Counted from the stretch's first letter, positions 37,929-47,641 are shown. The stretch is 64,000 bases of DNA from Martelella alba (GCF_005217455.1 NZ_SZPQ01000026.1:1-64000), one strand, 5' to 3'. Made by a program: numbers and translations. The notes: generated by a model from the letters alone, not told the origin.

Positions 37929-38525
37929 TTATAAAGTCGTTTTTAACGCATCCGACCGCAACTGGCTAACCTGTAAACTTTCTAAACAGCTTTCGCGCAG
38001 CGTTTCCGTCAATTCAAACTGACCGGGGGATTTATCATAAATAACCAAACCGTTAAGCACGATATTGTAAGGAAACTGCCCTTGAATGATTCGGTTGATA
38101 TTTTTTGTTGTTAGCGGGTTATCGCTGATTTCCACGATAACGGCTCGCGGCAGGTAGTTAACCATGCCTGTGAACTGATTATGGCTCAGGTTGATGCGCT
38201 TTAATTTCGGGGGAAGACAATAAGGTAATGTCTTAAGCCGATTATGGCTCAAATCCAAAAATTGAATATGCTGCGGCAAGGGGGGAATTTCGGTGAGGCC
38301 GAAGCCGGAGAGATCGAGTGTTTGCACGCTATCGCTCAACGCAATACGCATGCGTATCGCCGCAATACGCCGGTTATATTTGTTTTCCCTGCTCCACGGT
38401 TTTTCCGCCCAGCTTTTCCATCGTTCAAGAAAACAATATCGTTCTTCAACCGGAGCATTTTCTTTGTAATAGGCTTCATGCTCTGTTGCTGTTTGATAAC
38501 AAGGAATGCATTGCGATATTTTCAT
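37929..38525 (-). CDS. Leucine-rich-repeat protein, type III effector-like
   Basis: 198-residue protein with about five LRR units at about residues 68-150, in the 20-residue LPX style of YopM/IpaH/SspH effectors (VQTLDLSGFGLTEIPPLP, IQFLDLSHNRLKTLPYCLP, LKRINLSHNQFTG, VIVEISDNPL). Before them is an 60-residue helical, Cys- and Trp-containing segment (YCFLERWKSWAEKPWSREN). No NEL ubiquitin-ligase domain follows, so it is short. The ATG at 38525 has GGAG eight bases upstream; a longer frame to 38690 lacks one. Lower GC than neighbours and no secretion genes nearby: an orphan, probably acquired. Confidence 0.72.
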   Translation of the reverse strand: MKISQCIPCYQTATEHEAYYKENAPVEERYCFLERWKSWAEKPWSRENKYNRRIAAIRMRIALSDSVQTLDLSGFGLTEIPPLPQHIQFLDLSHNRLKTLPYCLPPKLKRINLSHNQFTGMVNYLPRAVIVEISDNPLTTKNINRIIQGQFPYNIVLNGLVIYDKSPGQFELTETLRESCLESLQVSQLRSDALKTTL

Positions 38526-38972
38526 TATGATGTCTCCAATGTCGAGTAACTTTACCGTTGACCGCTTCTTACCGGGTTGGAGAGAAAAGGTTCGGGGGTT
38601 GAAAGGCCATGTCGTCGTAACATTTGCCAATGCCGTAAAGGGGCGATGAATCATTTTGTTAATCGAGTAAAAGACATTATAAAGCGGCATTCATAACCAA
38701 GGAGCAACAAGTCATCATTTATACTCGTCATTATCCAGGCCGCCTCTTTGTTGGCTGCGTTCGCTTACCCCGGTCACGGGGTTATCTGGGCTCCCGGGAA
38801 CGCGATCCCTTGCCGTCGCGATGCAACCTGAATCATGTAGAGTAAACAACGGTCGACAGGCGACCGGATAATGAATGCGTTTCAAATAATGCTGCCGATA
38901 AAGGGGGACAGCCCGTCGCTGTTAATGGCCATTCGGCGGAAAAACAGTGACGTCGCGGTATATACGCCTTTT
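38526..38972. other. Intergenic stretch with ERIC
   Basis: Contains the promoter region of the LRR gene and the reverse-oriented ERIC at 38720-38845. No gene seen. Confidence 0.5.
38720..38845. repeat. ERIC element
   Basis: TATACTCGTCATTATCCAGG, then TTTGTTGGCTGCGTTCGCTTACCCC, a GC-rich centre, and the end CGATGCAACCTGAATCATG-TAGAGT. About 126 bp, reverse orientation, moderately diverged. Confidence 0.7.
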
Positions 38973-39509
38973 TCAATAAACGGGAATGGCGATAAATCGC
39001 GAACCCTTATAGTTAGGATAGTTTTGCGGCGAGACATAAACCAGTTTGAAATGAATTTCACCGTCGTTCTCCCTTACCGAATGCGGGCCGACATCGTTTG
39101 AAAATAGCGCCCCTCCGGCCCGGCCCGCTTGATGCGGGGAATAGCCCAGGGACCTGCCGGGGCGTTTATCGTCCCCGGCTCCGGCCGTCATTGGCGCCGG
39201 ACAAGCTAAGGTATGAGAGAGGGATTGAGACAGGTACAAACCGGCCGTCACGGCGTGGGCCGCCGAACGGATATGCAGTTTGCCCGGCGGCATGAGGGTA
39301 TGGCGGGTGGCATTCCTCAGGCTTTCGTCTTGCGCCAACTGGTACAGCTTTTTCCCCACGGTTAAGTATGGCGGATCGTCGCGATAATACCCGTTATCCG
39401 TTGGCGCATTTGCCCCTTGTGTAAAACGTTGCACCCATCCCGGTAATGAAGATGTAGATGACATTATACCGGAAACTATTTGTTGTAAACTTATCGAAAA
39501 ACTCATCAT
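38973..39509 (-). CDS. Hypothetical protein, possibly secreted effector
   Basis: 178 residues, no family recognised. The N-terminal 35 residues are rich in Ser and Thr with no hydrophobic signal (MMSFSISLQQIVSGIMSSTSSLP), a composition often seen in type III secreted proteins. There is a middle segment YYRDDPPYLTVGKKLYQLAQDESLRNATRHTLMPPGKLHIRSAAHAV, and the C-terminus is HFKLVYVSPQNYPNYKGSRFIAIPVY. AAAGAGAA lies a few bases before the ATG pair at 39509. It neighbours the LRR gene in the same direction, so both may be remnants of one acquired effector island. It could be a partly decayed gene. Confidence 0.5.
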   Translation of the reverse strand: MMSFSISLQQIVSGIMSSTSSLPGWVQRFTQGANAPTDNGYYRDDPPYLTVGKKLYQLAQDESLRNATRHTLMPPGKLHIRSAAHAVTAGLYLSQSLSHTLACPAPMTAGAGDDKRPGRSLGYSPHQAGRAGGALFSNDVGPHSVRENDGEIHFKLVYVSPQNYPNYKGSRFIAIPVY

Positions 39510-39882
39510 GGGTTCTCTTTCTAATAATTGGTGGGTTGACGCTGTGGCGTGAAGGTGATTTTCCCCTTGGGAATGTATTTTGGAAATATAAAGAATTCAT
39601 CGGGATTCGGCAATGCCTTTACACGAATTTGCCTGGATTCGTGAAATTAATTTTAATTGGTAATTATTTATGGAACAATGGTCATATATGTGTTGCTTAA
39701 TTCCCGCCCCAACGCGGCCGTCGATGGGGCAATTTGTTGAAGTCAGCGTTCATATAGATGAATCCGATATCGCTAATGATTTTTTCTCGTTAGCGGTTCA
39801 CGGCGGTTAGCGATAGCATGGTTATTCATTTTACACAGGCTTAATTGAGGTGTGTTCTCTGATATCTTACCTGGAGTTTGTG
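39510..39882. other. AT-rich intergenic region before asrA
   Basis: Should hold the asr promoter. No clear FNR box or other operator was recognised, and no gene. A short plus-strand frame at 39458-39700 lacks support. Confidence 0.45.
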
Positions 39883-40926
39883 ATGGCCATCAAAATTACA
39901 CCAAATGAATTTGATCTCTTGCTGGGGCGTTTGCGCAAGCGGTGGCGTGTATACGCCCCCTCGGCGGAATATTGGGGTGGGCGTTTTGCGCATACTGATA
40001 ACATTGTTTATCAACAGGTTAAAAGCTGGCAAGAGGTGGTCTGGAAAGAAAAGTCCCACACATCGCCCCATAGCGTTATCTCACCCATTACCGAGACACT
40101 GTTTTATTTCAATAGAGATACCATTCAGATTGCCGAGGTCGATACTTCTCCCATTCTGATTTTTGCCCGTGCCTGTGATATCAACGCCATGTCGCGGCTG
40201 GATGAGATGTATTTATCAAATGGGAATAATTCCGATTATAGTTATCGCCTGGTGCGCGAGCATATTCGTTTTGTTTTAATAGAGTGTGAGCACAGTTTTG
40301 AAAACTGTTTTTGTGTATCGATGGGGACAAATAAAACGGATAATTATGTCGCCGCCATTCGTTTCAGCGACCAAGGGGCCGATATTCAGCCCAACGACCC
40401 GTTATTCCAGAATGCCTTGCAAGATCTTGGCCGGCCCACGGATTATCTGCCGCGGTTTGTCAACGACAATCCGACAAAAGTCGTCACGCCGGATAAGGTC
40501 TGCGACGATCCGCAGAAAATCCGCGACATTATCACCCGCCATTCTTTCTGGCGCGAATATGACAGCCGCTGCATCGGTTGCGGACGTTGCAATACCGGAT
40601 GCCCCACCTGCACCTGCTACAGCGTTTTTGACGTGGCCTATGAAGAAAGCCCGCGACGGGGCGAACGACGGCGCCAGTGGGCAAGCTGTATGGTGCCCGG
40701 TTTTGGCGATATGGCTGGCGGGCACGGATTCCGCGCCGATCCGGGAGAAAGATTGCGGTATCGCGCACTGCATAAAGTCAATGATTATAAAGCGCGCAAT
40801 GGCATTGAACACATGTGCGTCGGCTGCGGCCGCTGCGATGATCGCTGCCCGCAATATATTAAATTCTCCACGATAATCAACAAAATGACCGCCGCCGTAC
40901 AACAGGCGTTGGCAGAGGAGGCCTAA
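39883..40926 (+). CDS. asrA: Anaerobic sulfite reductase subunit A
   Basis: 347-residue iron-sulfur electron-transfer subunit of the NADH-dependent sulfite reductase that makes sulfide during anaerobic growth. Starts [21 protein letters not shown] like Salmonella AsrA, with the same length. Two 4Fe-4S ferredoxin motifs near the C-terminus: [17 protein letters not shown] at about residues 228-244 and [12 protein letters not shown] at about 309-320. A longer frame opens at 39850, but ATG 39883 has CTGGAG upstream and fits the family N-terminus. Three genes in a row with short gaps form the operon. Confidence 0.95.
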   Translation: MAIKITPNEFDLLLGRLRKRWRVYAPSAEYWGGRFAHTDNIVYQQVKSWQEVVWKEKSHTSPHSVISPITETLFYFNRDTIQIAEVDTSPILIFARACDINAMSRLDEMYLSNGNNSDYSYRLVREHIRFVLIECEHSFENCFCVSMGTNKTDNYVAAIRFSDQGADIQPNDPLFQNALQDLGRPTDYLPRFVNDNPTKVVTPDKVCDDPQKIRDIITRHSFWREYDSRCIGCGRCNTGCPTCTCYSVFDVAYEESPRRGERRRQWASCMVPGFGDMAGGHGFRADPGERLRYRALHKVNDYKARNGIEHMCVGCGRCDDRCPQYIKFSTIINKMTAAVQQALAEEA

Positions 40927-40929
40927 CCC

Positions 40930-41748
40930 ATGTCCGATTGTGTTTGTCACGATAACGCCTCCCACAGCCTGCTGCCCGCCGCTTACCCTATCCTTGCCGT
41001 CACGCGCCAGACGTCTTTGGAGTGGAACTTCCGCGTCGCCGTGGATTTTCCCGCCCGGGTCGGGCAGTTTGTCGAGGTTTCATTGCCGTTGGTCGGCGAG
41101 GCGCCCATTTCCGTTTCCGATTGTGGCGACGGCTGGATAGATTTGCTGATTCGCCAAGTCGGCAAAGTCACCTCGGCGTTGTGCGCTTTGCGGGCGGACG
41201 ACAAGGTCTGGCTACGGGGCTGTTACGGTAATGGCTATCCCATGGACCGCTTCCGGCACCGGCCGCTGATTGTGGTGGCGGGCGGTACCGGCGTCGCGCC
41301 GGTAAAAGGGTTGTTGCGCTATTTTGCGGAAAATCCCGGCCAGATCGCGCGACTGGATATGATTTTGGGCTACAAGAACCGGGATAGCGTGCTGTACAAA
41401 GAGGAGATGGCGCAATGGGGAAAGGCGCATAACCTGATCCTGACCCTGGATGAGGGCGAAGCGGACGAACGGCACCGTATCGGCCGGGTCACCGACCATC
41501 TCGACGGGCTGGCCATCGCCAAGGTCGGGCGGGCGCAGGCGATTGTCGTCGGACCGCCGGTCATGATCCGTTTTACGGTACAGATGTTGCTGAAAAAAGG
41601 ATTGCGGCCGGAACAGATTTGGGTCGATTACGAACGCAAAATGGCCTGCTCGGTGGGTAAATGTGGTCATTGCCGGATGGGCGATGTGTATGTGTGCGTC
41701 GACGGACCGGTGTTCAATTATGCGATCGCGCAACATTTTGTGGATTAA
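40930..41748 (+). CDS. asrB: Anaerobic sulfite reductase subunit B
   Basis: 272-residue flavin subunit that takes electrons from NADH. Ferredoxin-reductase fold: FAD-binding beta-barrel (about 18-100), NAD-binding domain with [20 protein letters not shown] at about 112-131, and a C-terminal 2Fe-2S-type Cys cluster [26 protein letters not shown]. Starts three bases after the asrA stop, with AGAGGAGG in the end of asrA. asrC follows after 10 bases. Confidence 0.95.
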   Translation: MSDCVCHDNASHSLLPAAYPILAVTRQTSLEWNFRVAVDFPARVGQFVEVSLPLVGEAPISVSDCGDGWIDLLIRQVGKVTSALCALRADDKVWLRGCYGNGYPMDRFRHRPLIVVAGGTGVAPVKGLLRYFAENPGQIARLDMILGYKNRDSVLYKEEMAQWGKAHNLILTLDEGEADERHRIGRVTDHLDGLAIAKVGRAQAIVVGPPVMIRFTVQMLLKKGLRPEQIWVDYERKMACSVGKCGHCRMGDVYVCVDGPVFNYAIAQHFVD

Positions 41749-41758
41749 GGAGGAAAGC

Positions 41759-42772
41759 ATGAGTATCGATATTGATATCATCAAAGCCCGCGCGCTCAAT
41801 GAATACCGGCTGTCCAAAGTGCGCGGCGAGGCAATGGTCAGCGTCAGGATCCCCGGCGGGATCCTGCCCGCGCATTTGCTCGCCGTGGCCCAGGACATCG
41901 CCCAGACTTACGGCAATGGACAGATCCATTTGACCACCCGGCAGAAACTGGCGATGCCGGGCATCCGCTATGAAGATATAGACAAGGTGAATGCGGCGCT
42001 GGAACCGTTTATCCGTGAAATCGAGATGGGCATGTGCGATGTCGAGGTCACCGATACGCGGGCGGGATATCAGGCAATCGGCGGACGGAACATTGTCGCC
42101 TGCCAGGGGAGCCGTATCTGCCAGAAAGCGAATACCGACACCACCGGTATGGCCCGCCGCCTGGAAAAAATCGTCTATCCCAGCCGTTATCATTTGAAAG
42201 TGGTGTTGGCGGGCTGCCCCAACGATTGCGCAAAAGCCTCCATGGCCGATCTTGGTATTATCGGCATGGCGAAAATACGTTTTAATGCCGAGCGGTGCAT
42301 CGGTTGCGGCGCATGCGCGAAAGCCTGCGAACATCATGCCGTTGGCTGCCTGGCGTTAAAGAACGGCAAAGCGGTCAAACAGCCGTCCAGTTGCATCGGA
42401 TGTGGGGAATGCGTACTGGCCTGTCCGACACTGGCCTGGCAGCGTGAGCCAAAACAGCTTTATCAGGTGCGTTTGGGCGGACGCACCAGCAAGAAAACCC
42501 CGCGCGTGGGCAAAATCTTTCTTAATTGGGTCACCGAGGACGTCATTACCCGGATGATCGCCAATCTCTATGAATTCGAGAAAGAAATGCTGGGTGGAAA
42601 ACCCATCTATTTGCATATGGGACATTTAATCGACAGAAGCGGCTATCCGCGCTTTAAGGAACGGGTGCTGAGGGGGATAAGCCTTAACCCGGAAGCGCTG
42701 GTCGCGGAGCGTATTTATTGGGCGGAGGACGAATCCGTCGCCAGAATGCACCTCAAACCCGCCGCGCAATAA
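41759..42772 (+). CDS. asrC: Anaerobic sulfite reductase subunit C
   Basis: 337-residue catalytic siroheme/4Fe-4S subunit, the same length as Salmonella AsrC, reducing sulfite to sulfide. Siroheme cluster motif C-x5-C ... C-x3-C: CQGSRICQKANTDT and VVLAGCPNDCAKASM at about residues 115-165. Two ferredoxin motifs follow: CIGCGACAKACEH and CIGCGECVLACP at about 180-225. The ATG at 41759 has a perfect AAGGAGG; a frame extension to 41663 lies within asrB. Last gene of the operon. Confidence 0.96.
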   Translation: MSIDIDIIKARALNEYRLSKVRGEAMVSVRIPGGILPAHLLAVAQDIAQTYGNGQIHLTTRQKLAMPGIRYEDIDKVNAALEPFIREIEMGMCDVEVTDTRAGYQAIGGRNIVACQGSRICQKANTDTTGMARRLEKIVYPSRYHLKVVLAGCPNDCAKASMADLGIIGMAKIRFNAERCIGCGACAKACEHHAVGCLALKNGKAVKQPSSCIGCGECVLACPTLAWQREPKQLYQVRLGGRTSKKTPRVGKIFLNWVTEDVITRMIANLYEFEKEMLGGKPIYLHMGHLIDRSGYPRFKERVLRGISLNPEALVAERIYWAEDESVARMHLKPAAQ

Positions 42773-42852
42773 GCCATCGACACCGGCGCATCTCCGACAT
42801 TGTCCGGCGGGTGCGCCATAACGCGTGAAAACGCCGCCGGCGCTAGCGAGGG

Positions 42853-43655
42853 TTAGCACCGGTAGTTCAGGCCGACTTGCCAGGTCCGGTCGCGATAAAT
42901 CCAGCAATAGGCGGCGCTATAGCAAGTGTAGGAAAATCGATTGGTGAGGTTTTGCGCGCCGGCCTTAAGCGTCAGGCCTTCTAACTGGGGGGCGACGACG
43001 GCCATATCGTAACTGGCGGCCATGTCATATTGCACATTGCCGCCCAGCGTCCCGCGGGTATTGTCCGGGGAGATTTCCGTTTTACCGCTATAGCGCAAAC
43101 CGGTGCCAAGCATCAGGCCGTTGAGTGTACCCTGATACGAAAGTATAGTCGCCCCACCGCGTCGTTTTTTTCAACTGATTATCGATATTGACGCTATTAA
43201 GATCTTCATCGGTGGTGTAGCCGAAACGGGAAAGCTGCGTGTCGCTGCCGCTGGTGCCCGTGGCGTAGACACTACGCTGGTGGGTATCGACCTTAAAATA
43301 CCGGGCTTTTTGCACGATCCCCCAGCCATTGGCGAAGTTATGCTCAATATTGTAGCCCGCCATGCCCTCCCGCTGCTTGAACCCGTTCCAGTGATGGCCG
43401 GCATAATCCCGTGCGGAGGCATAACCGCTGCGCGGGTAGGCCAGCGGCAGCGGGTTTGAAGGCGTCAGACGGGGTTGATCCTGATAAAGGGCTTCCAGCG
43501 TCAGGCGAGTCCTGCTTGAGGGCTGCCAGGTCAAGGACGGGGCGATAAGGCCACTTTCCTGTTTGGTGGTCCGGGCCTGTCCGTCTCCCTCGCTGGCTTT
43601 GCCTATCAGCCGATACCGCCAATCGCTCCCGCCGTAGGGTTTGCCGTGTCTTCAT
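42853..43655 (-). pseudogene. Decayed TonB-dependent siderophore receptor
   Basis: Remnant of a hydroxamate-type (FhuA/FhuE/FoxA-like) outer-membrane receptor. One frame (to about 43136) gives early barrel strands: WRYRLIGKASEGDGQ, GLIAPSLTWQPSSRTRLTLEALYQ, and GWGIVQKARYFKVDTHQRSVYA. It then breaks after WGDYTFV. A different frame gives the C-terminus: YQGTLNGLMLGTGLRYSGKTEIS, LKAGAQNLTNRFSYTCYSAAYCWIYRD, ending QVGLNYRC. The signal peptide, plug and a large middle part of the barrel are missing, so there was a 5' truncation and an internal deletion with frameshift. Not functional. Confidence 0.88.
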
Positions 43656-43692
43656 CATGATCCGGTAGCGACGGGACGCTGAAGGCGCAAAT

Positions 43693-44067
43693 TTACTCGA
43701 CGGTGAAACCGTAGCTGCCGTGGGTCTTGTGGCCATCCACTGAAAGCGCGTGCCAGTCCACTTGATAATGGCCCGGTTTCAAGGGCGCCGCCAGGGACAC
43801 GTCCAACGTTTTTTTGTCCGCGCCTTCTGTGGCGGATTGACTGATCGGTACGGCGTTACCCTGGGCGTCGGTGATTTTCACGCCGCTAAAAGCCGATTCC
43901 AGCCCTTCGGTAAAACTGAGCGTGAGCGTATCCGGCGAAACCGCCACGCTGGCTTTGTCCGCGGGCGATGAGGAAACCAGGTGGGCGTGGGCCAGCGCCT
44001 GCTGGCAAAGCGTGCCGCCGGCGATAAAGACCGCCGCTTGCATCAGGGGTTTCAAACGAGACGTCAT
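43693..44067 (-). CDS. copC: CopC-type periplasmic copper-binding protein
   Basis: 124-residue periplasmic protein with a signal peptide (about 1-26, QQALA|HAHLV). The mature protein begins HAHLVSSSPADKASV; the N-terminal His and the later HALSVDGHKTHGSYGF are the Cu2+ ligands of CopC/YobA proteins. It carries or stores periplasmic copper. AAGGAG precedes ATG at 44067, preferred over an upstream in-frame ATG. CopD, the usual partner, is absent: the next gene downstream is the decayed TonB receptor, so the locus has lost genes. Confidence 0.9.
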   Translation of the reverse strand: MTSRLKPLMQAAVFIAGGTLCQQALAHAHLVSSSPADKASVAVSPDTLTLSFTEGLESAFSGVKITDAQGNAVPISQSATEGADKKTLDVSLAAPLKPGHYQVDWHALSVDGHKTHGSYGFTVE

Positions 44068-44221
44068 GTTGGCTCCTTGGTCCATCTTATTCGTCACGAA
44101 GACATCCATCATCCCAACCGGGACGGGGCCGTCCACGGCGCTGCCGACCGGTTAGGATGCATTGATAATGCAGTGTAAAAGAAAATGCCAATGAAAGTGA
44201 CTTTTATTTTCGAATAAACCG

Positions 44222-45514
44222 TCAGTGATGCCATTGCGGCGCGGCCTGGGCAAAGGCATTTTTGATAAGACGCAAACGCTGTATATCCGATGCCAGCGTC
44301 AGGGTCGCCGCCGCCCGTTCGAACGCCATATCCGACTGGCGTAACGCCGCGGTTTTGAATGCGGGGTCCTCGATTTGGCTTAAGGCCAGCAACGCCTTTT
44401 GTATTCTCGACTGTATTTCTATCGAGGACGCGCCGTCCCGGGCGATGAGCATAAAAGCATCCTCAAACAGATCGTCGGTGTCGATGGCCCTGACATGCAC
44501 ATCGGGAAAGGCAATGTCGTCTTTGGCCGGGGTGTCGTAGCCTTCGCCCCACAGAAACAACAAGCGTGTGGTCCGGCCGATCACATCCAGCGCGGTTCCC
44601 GAATCATTCACGGCGGGCGACAGGGCTCTTGAGGCGATTTCGGTCATCACCGCCAGACCAAAACGCGGATCTTGCTCAAACGATCGTTCGTCGCCAAGGG
44701 AAAACGCCGTGCTTAGGGATTGCGCGATAAGGGCGTTGTCCTCGTCATCGCCCGCCGCCCGGAACCTTGCCACAGGGACGTGGGGGTACACGAAGGTGCC
44801 GGGCATGGCTTCGACATAGACCACTGTTTGTTTATCCCGGCATGTCGCCGAAAGGGCCGGCATATCAATATGCTGCACATAGCCGACGGTATCGATCAGC
44901 ACGGGGAGCGTAGGGCCGGCGGCCGCCCGTGCCTGTTCATCATACGGACTGCCCCCCAGAAAAGGCGCCTCAAGCCTGGCCTTGATTGCCCGCCGGGCGG
45001 CATCCTCCACGCGATAGGTGGTTTCTCCCACCCGCCCCAGTCGGGTCAAGTGGTCGATCCAGCGCAACAGCGCGACGACAATCAATATAATGACGCTGAC
45101 GGTGACCAAAAACAGAATGAAGCGGCCTCTTTCACCGTAGGCGCCGGTTTGTAAGACCACCAGTCCCACGATGCCGAACAAAAAGGAACCGATGAACGTG
45201 GAGAGCACCGTCTGGGTCAGGCTGTCCTCAATCAGCAATTTGGTGGCGCGGGGCGTCACATTGTTGGTCGCGGCGCCGTAGGCGGAAACCATGATACTCA
45301 GGGAGAATGTCGTGACCGCAAGCATGCTGGAGGCGATAATGGTCAGCAGACTGTCGACGGCTTCGGCACTGATGATGCCGGGAATTTTCCAGGTGATGAA
45401 ACGCTCCATGACAGCCGCGATCAGCGCGGCCAGTATACCGAGGGCGCCTATCAGCGTCGCCTTTACCCATAAGCGTTTCATGACCTGAGCGATTAACCAT
45501 TGCCAGCGCCTCAT
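44222..45514 (-). CDS. DUF2254 family membrane protein
   Basis: 430-residue protein of unknown function. About four hydrophobic segments in the first 150 residues (at about 18-35, 52-75, 95-130, 135-155), then a soluble domain of about 270 residues containing DERSFEQDPRFGLAVMTEIASRALSPAVNDSGTAL, the best-kept block of this family. The ATG at 45514 has AGGAGAAGGGG directly upstream; an in-frame ATG at 45559 does not. Stands alone between copC and the GntR gene. Family members occur widely; no reaction is established. Confidence 0.85.
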   Translation of the reverse strand: MRRWQWLIAQVMKRLWVKATLIGALGILAALIAAVMERFITWKIPGIISAEAVDSLLTIIASSMLAVTTFSLSIMVSAYGAATNNVTPRATKLLIEDSLTQTVLSTFIGSFLFGIVGLVVLQTGAYGERGRFILFLVTVSVIILIVVALLRWIDHLTRLGRVGETTYRVEDAARRAIKARLEAPFLGGSPYDEQARAAAGPTLPVLIDTVGYVQHIDMPALSATCRDKQTVVYVEAMPGTFVYPHVPVARFRAAGDDEDNALIAQSLSTAFSLGDERSFEQDPRFGLAVMTEIASRALSPAVNDSGTALDVIGRTTRLLFLWGEGYDTPAKDDIAFPDVHVRAIDTDDLFEDAFMLIARDGASSIEIQSRIQKALLALSQIEDPAFKTAALRQSDMAFERAAATLTLASDIQRLRLIKNAFAQAAPQWHH

Positions 45515-45714
45515 CCCCTTCTCCTTTGTGTTTACGGACTCAGCAAAGTATTGCAGCAAATTCCGGCAAGGGGTAACAGCGGGAGCTCAGGCGCTATCGC
45601 GCCCTGGCGGGAATGGATGCGTATCCATGACTTCTCTCCGGCCCATTGCCCCGGCGACGGGGTGTTACGGCAAGGGGACGGGACGTCCGGGGCGGTTTAT
45701 CCGTCCCGAGAGGA

Positions 45715-46422
45715 TCAGTGCATAAAAGAGGGCTTAAGCGTGGGTTCGACAGCCGGTTCCAGCGCATTGAGCATAACGTCGCGGGTATGGACCAAATGGC
45801 TGGATAAAATCTGTACGGCCTTATCCGAATGACCGTTCAATATCGCGTGCAACAGGTCATTATGTTCGCTGCTGCTCTCGCCTGTGCCGATGGTCGCCGG
45901 CAAAAGCACGCGTTGATAAATGGCGAATGCTTCGGCAAGCTGCTTGACCATGAGAAACAGCCAGTTGCTGCCGCAGTTTTCCATCATGACGAAGTTGAAA
46001 TCCTCATGGCGGCTATGCCATTCCGGATTGAGCCTATCCGGCGCTTCCGGCAAAGTTTGCGGCGTATGCACAAGACGATGGTGCGCGGCGACGACACGGG
46101 CCTGCCATTCGACATCTTGGGTGGCTATTGATTTGCGCAATGCGATGCTTTCTAATGTGATGCGCTGTTCCGTCAAATCGATCAGTTCCGCCCCATTGAG
46201 ACCGCGCACGCTAAAACCCTGTTGCGGGGCGATATCTACTAAAAACTCGCCGGTCAGGCGATTGAGCGCCTCGCGCACGACGTTCAGGCTCACGCCAAAT
46301 CTCTGGGCCAGTTCCGTGATCTTCAATTTATGCCCAGGCATAAGCTGACCGGTGAGGATCAGTTCCCGCAATCGAGAATAGATCGTCTCATTCAACGATT
46401 TTCCTTCTTTAAGAACCTTCAT
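45715..46422 (-). CDS. GntR-family (FCD domain) transcriptional regulator
   Basis: 235-residue regulator. N-terminal winged helix (SLNETIYSRLRELILTGQLMPGHKLKITELAQRFGVSLNVVREALNRLTGEFLVDIAPQQGFSVR), then an all-helical FadR C-terminal domain that binds metal and an organic acid through Asp/His residues (HEDFNFVMME, EHNDLLHAILNGH, SHLVHTRD). ATG 46422 has GGAGAGG upstream and is preferred to one 23 codons before. Divergent from the catabolic genes that begin at 46624, the usual layout for a repressor relieved by a pathway intermediate. Confidence 0.9.
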   Translation of the reverse strand: MKVLKEGKSLNETIYSRLRELILTGQLMPGHKLKITELAQRFGVSLNVVREALNRLTGEFLVDIAPQQGFSVRGLNGAELIDLTEQRITLESIALRKSIATQDVEWQARVVAAHHRLVHTPQTLPEAPDRLNPEWHSRHEDFNFVMMENCGSNWLFLMVKQLAEAFAIYQRVLLPATIGTGESSSEHNDLLHAILNGHSDKAVQILSSHLVHTRDVMLNALEPAVEPTLKPSFMH

Positions 46423-46531
46423 TATCCTCTCCAGCATTTTCTTAGAAATCAGGACATTGCTCTTATGAATCCCGCCAGCGCGTCTCATCATAGCATAGCA
46501 GGGTGGAAAAGGATATTCATATGGAAAACCT

Positions 46532-46587
46532 ATAATACATAAAAAAATCCATTTTATACTTTATAAATGATTTCTGACATGTATTAT
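46532..46587. promoter_or_regulatory. Inverted repeat in the GntR/hydrolase divergent promoter
   Basis: ATAATACAT (46532-46540) and its exact inverse ATGTATTAT (46579-46587), centres 47 bp apart, flanking TTATACTTTATAA. A candidate paired operator for the FCD regulator with looping. This is inference. Confidence 0.45.
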
Positions 46588-46623
46588 CAGTCTTACCGTT
46601 AAGCCAGTTTGTCAGGGAACAGC

Positions 46624-47439
46624 ATGAATGCGTCGATAAAAGCATCGTCATTTATCTTCGAAGGCATGAAAGCCGGCTATTACGTTGCCGGGCAGGGGAA
46701 ACCGCTATTGCTGCTGCACGGCTCCGGGCCTGGCGCATCCAGCTTGGGCAATTGGGGCCGCGTTCTGGAGCCGTTATCCGGCGATTACCGGATTTACGCC
46801 ATGGATCTCGTCGGTTTCGGCAGCAGCGATCGCAAGCCGGCAACACCCTATTTCGACTTTGCGCTATGGACGCGTCAGGCGAACGCGATGCTTGATCATA
46901 TCGGCGCGTCCCAGGTCGGCATCATCGGCCATTCGCTGTCCGCCGCGATTGCGCTGACACTGGCCGCCGCTGACCGCCGTGTTTCCGCTGTGCTGACCAC
47001 GGGGGCGATTGGCGCGCCATTTACCGCGACGGCGGCCACCCAGCGTATCTGGCGCTGCCCGAAAAGCCGGGAAGAGCTGGTCGCGACGCTCGCCACGCTT
47101 ATCCATGACGCCTCGATTATCGATGATGCTTACATCAGCGCCCGGGAGCCGGTTGTGTTCGCTCCCGGCTATGGGGACTATTTCGATGAGATGTTTGCCG
47201 GCGACCCGCAATCCTATGTGGAAAAGACCACGCTCAGCGATGAGGTGTTAGCCGCCATCCACTGTCCGGTCATCATGTTGCACGGCCGCCACGATATTCC
47301 TTTTCCGCCGAGCAGTTCGGAAATTTTATCGGCGAAAATCAGCCATGCCGATTTGCAAATACTGAGTGAATGTTCCCATTCGGTGGCTTTTGAGCGGCGC
47401 GGGGCTTTCCTTGCGGCGGCGCGCCAGCTTTTTCAGTAG
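46624..47439 (+). CDS. Alpha/beta hydrolase (meta-cleavage hydrolase-like)
   Basis: 271-residue serine hydrolase. Oxyanion loop LLLLHGSGPGASSLGNWGRV near residue 32, nucleophile elbow GHSLS at about 105, acid in MLHGRHDIPFP at about 220, His in SECSHSVAFER at about 248. The GSGPGA loop is typical of C-C bond hydrolases of the MhpC/BphD/XylF group that cut ring-fission products. AGGGA lies before ATG 46624; a TTG five codons upstream is less likely. First gene divergent from the GntR regulator, so probably regulated by it. Confidence 0.85.
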   Translation: MNASIKASSFIFEGMKAGYYVAGQGKPLLLLHGSGPGASSLGNWGRVLEPLSGDYRIYAMDLVGFGSSDRKPATPYFDFALWTRQANAMLDHIGASQVGIIGHSLSAAIALTLAAADRRVSAVLTTGAIGAPFTATAATQRIWRCPKSREELVATLATLIHDASIIDDAYISAREPVVFAPGYGDYFDEMFAGDPQSYVEKTTLSDEVLAAIHCPVIMLHGRHDIPFPPSSSEILSAKISHADLQILSECSHSVAFERRGAFLAAARQLFQ

Positions 47440-47641
47440 GGGTTATTACGGCTATTTCAGTATTACGGCGCGCGGCCAACGCGGTGGCAAGGCGTGCGGA
47501 CGTGGCTGATAACATGGCAAGTCGCAGGTGGTGAATAGGGCAATTAGCCCAATGATAAACCGTTTATCGTCGTTAACTTTGGTATTTTCGGGAAAGTTTA
47601 TGCTTTCCGTTTTCATAATATCTCAACGCGAGGAAATGATA

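Noticed and set aside
37929-38525. LRR protein as an IpaH/SspH ubiquitin ligase
   Set aside because: The protein ends shortly after the repeats; no NEL domain or catalytic Cys motif is present.
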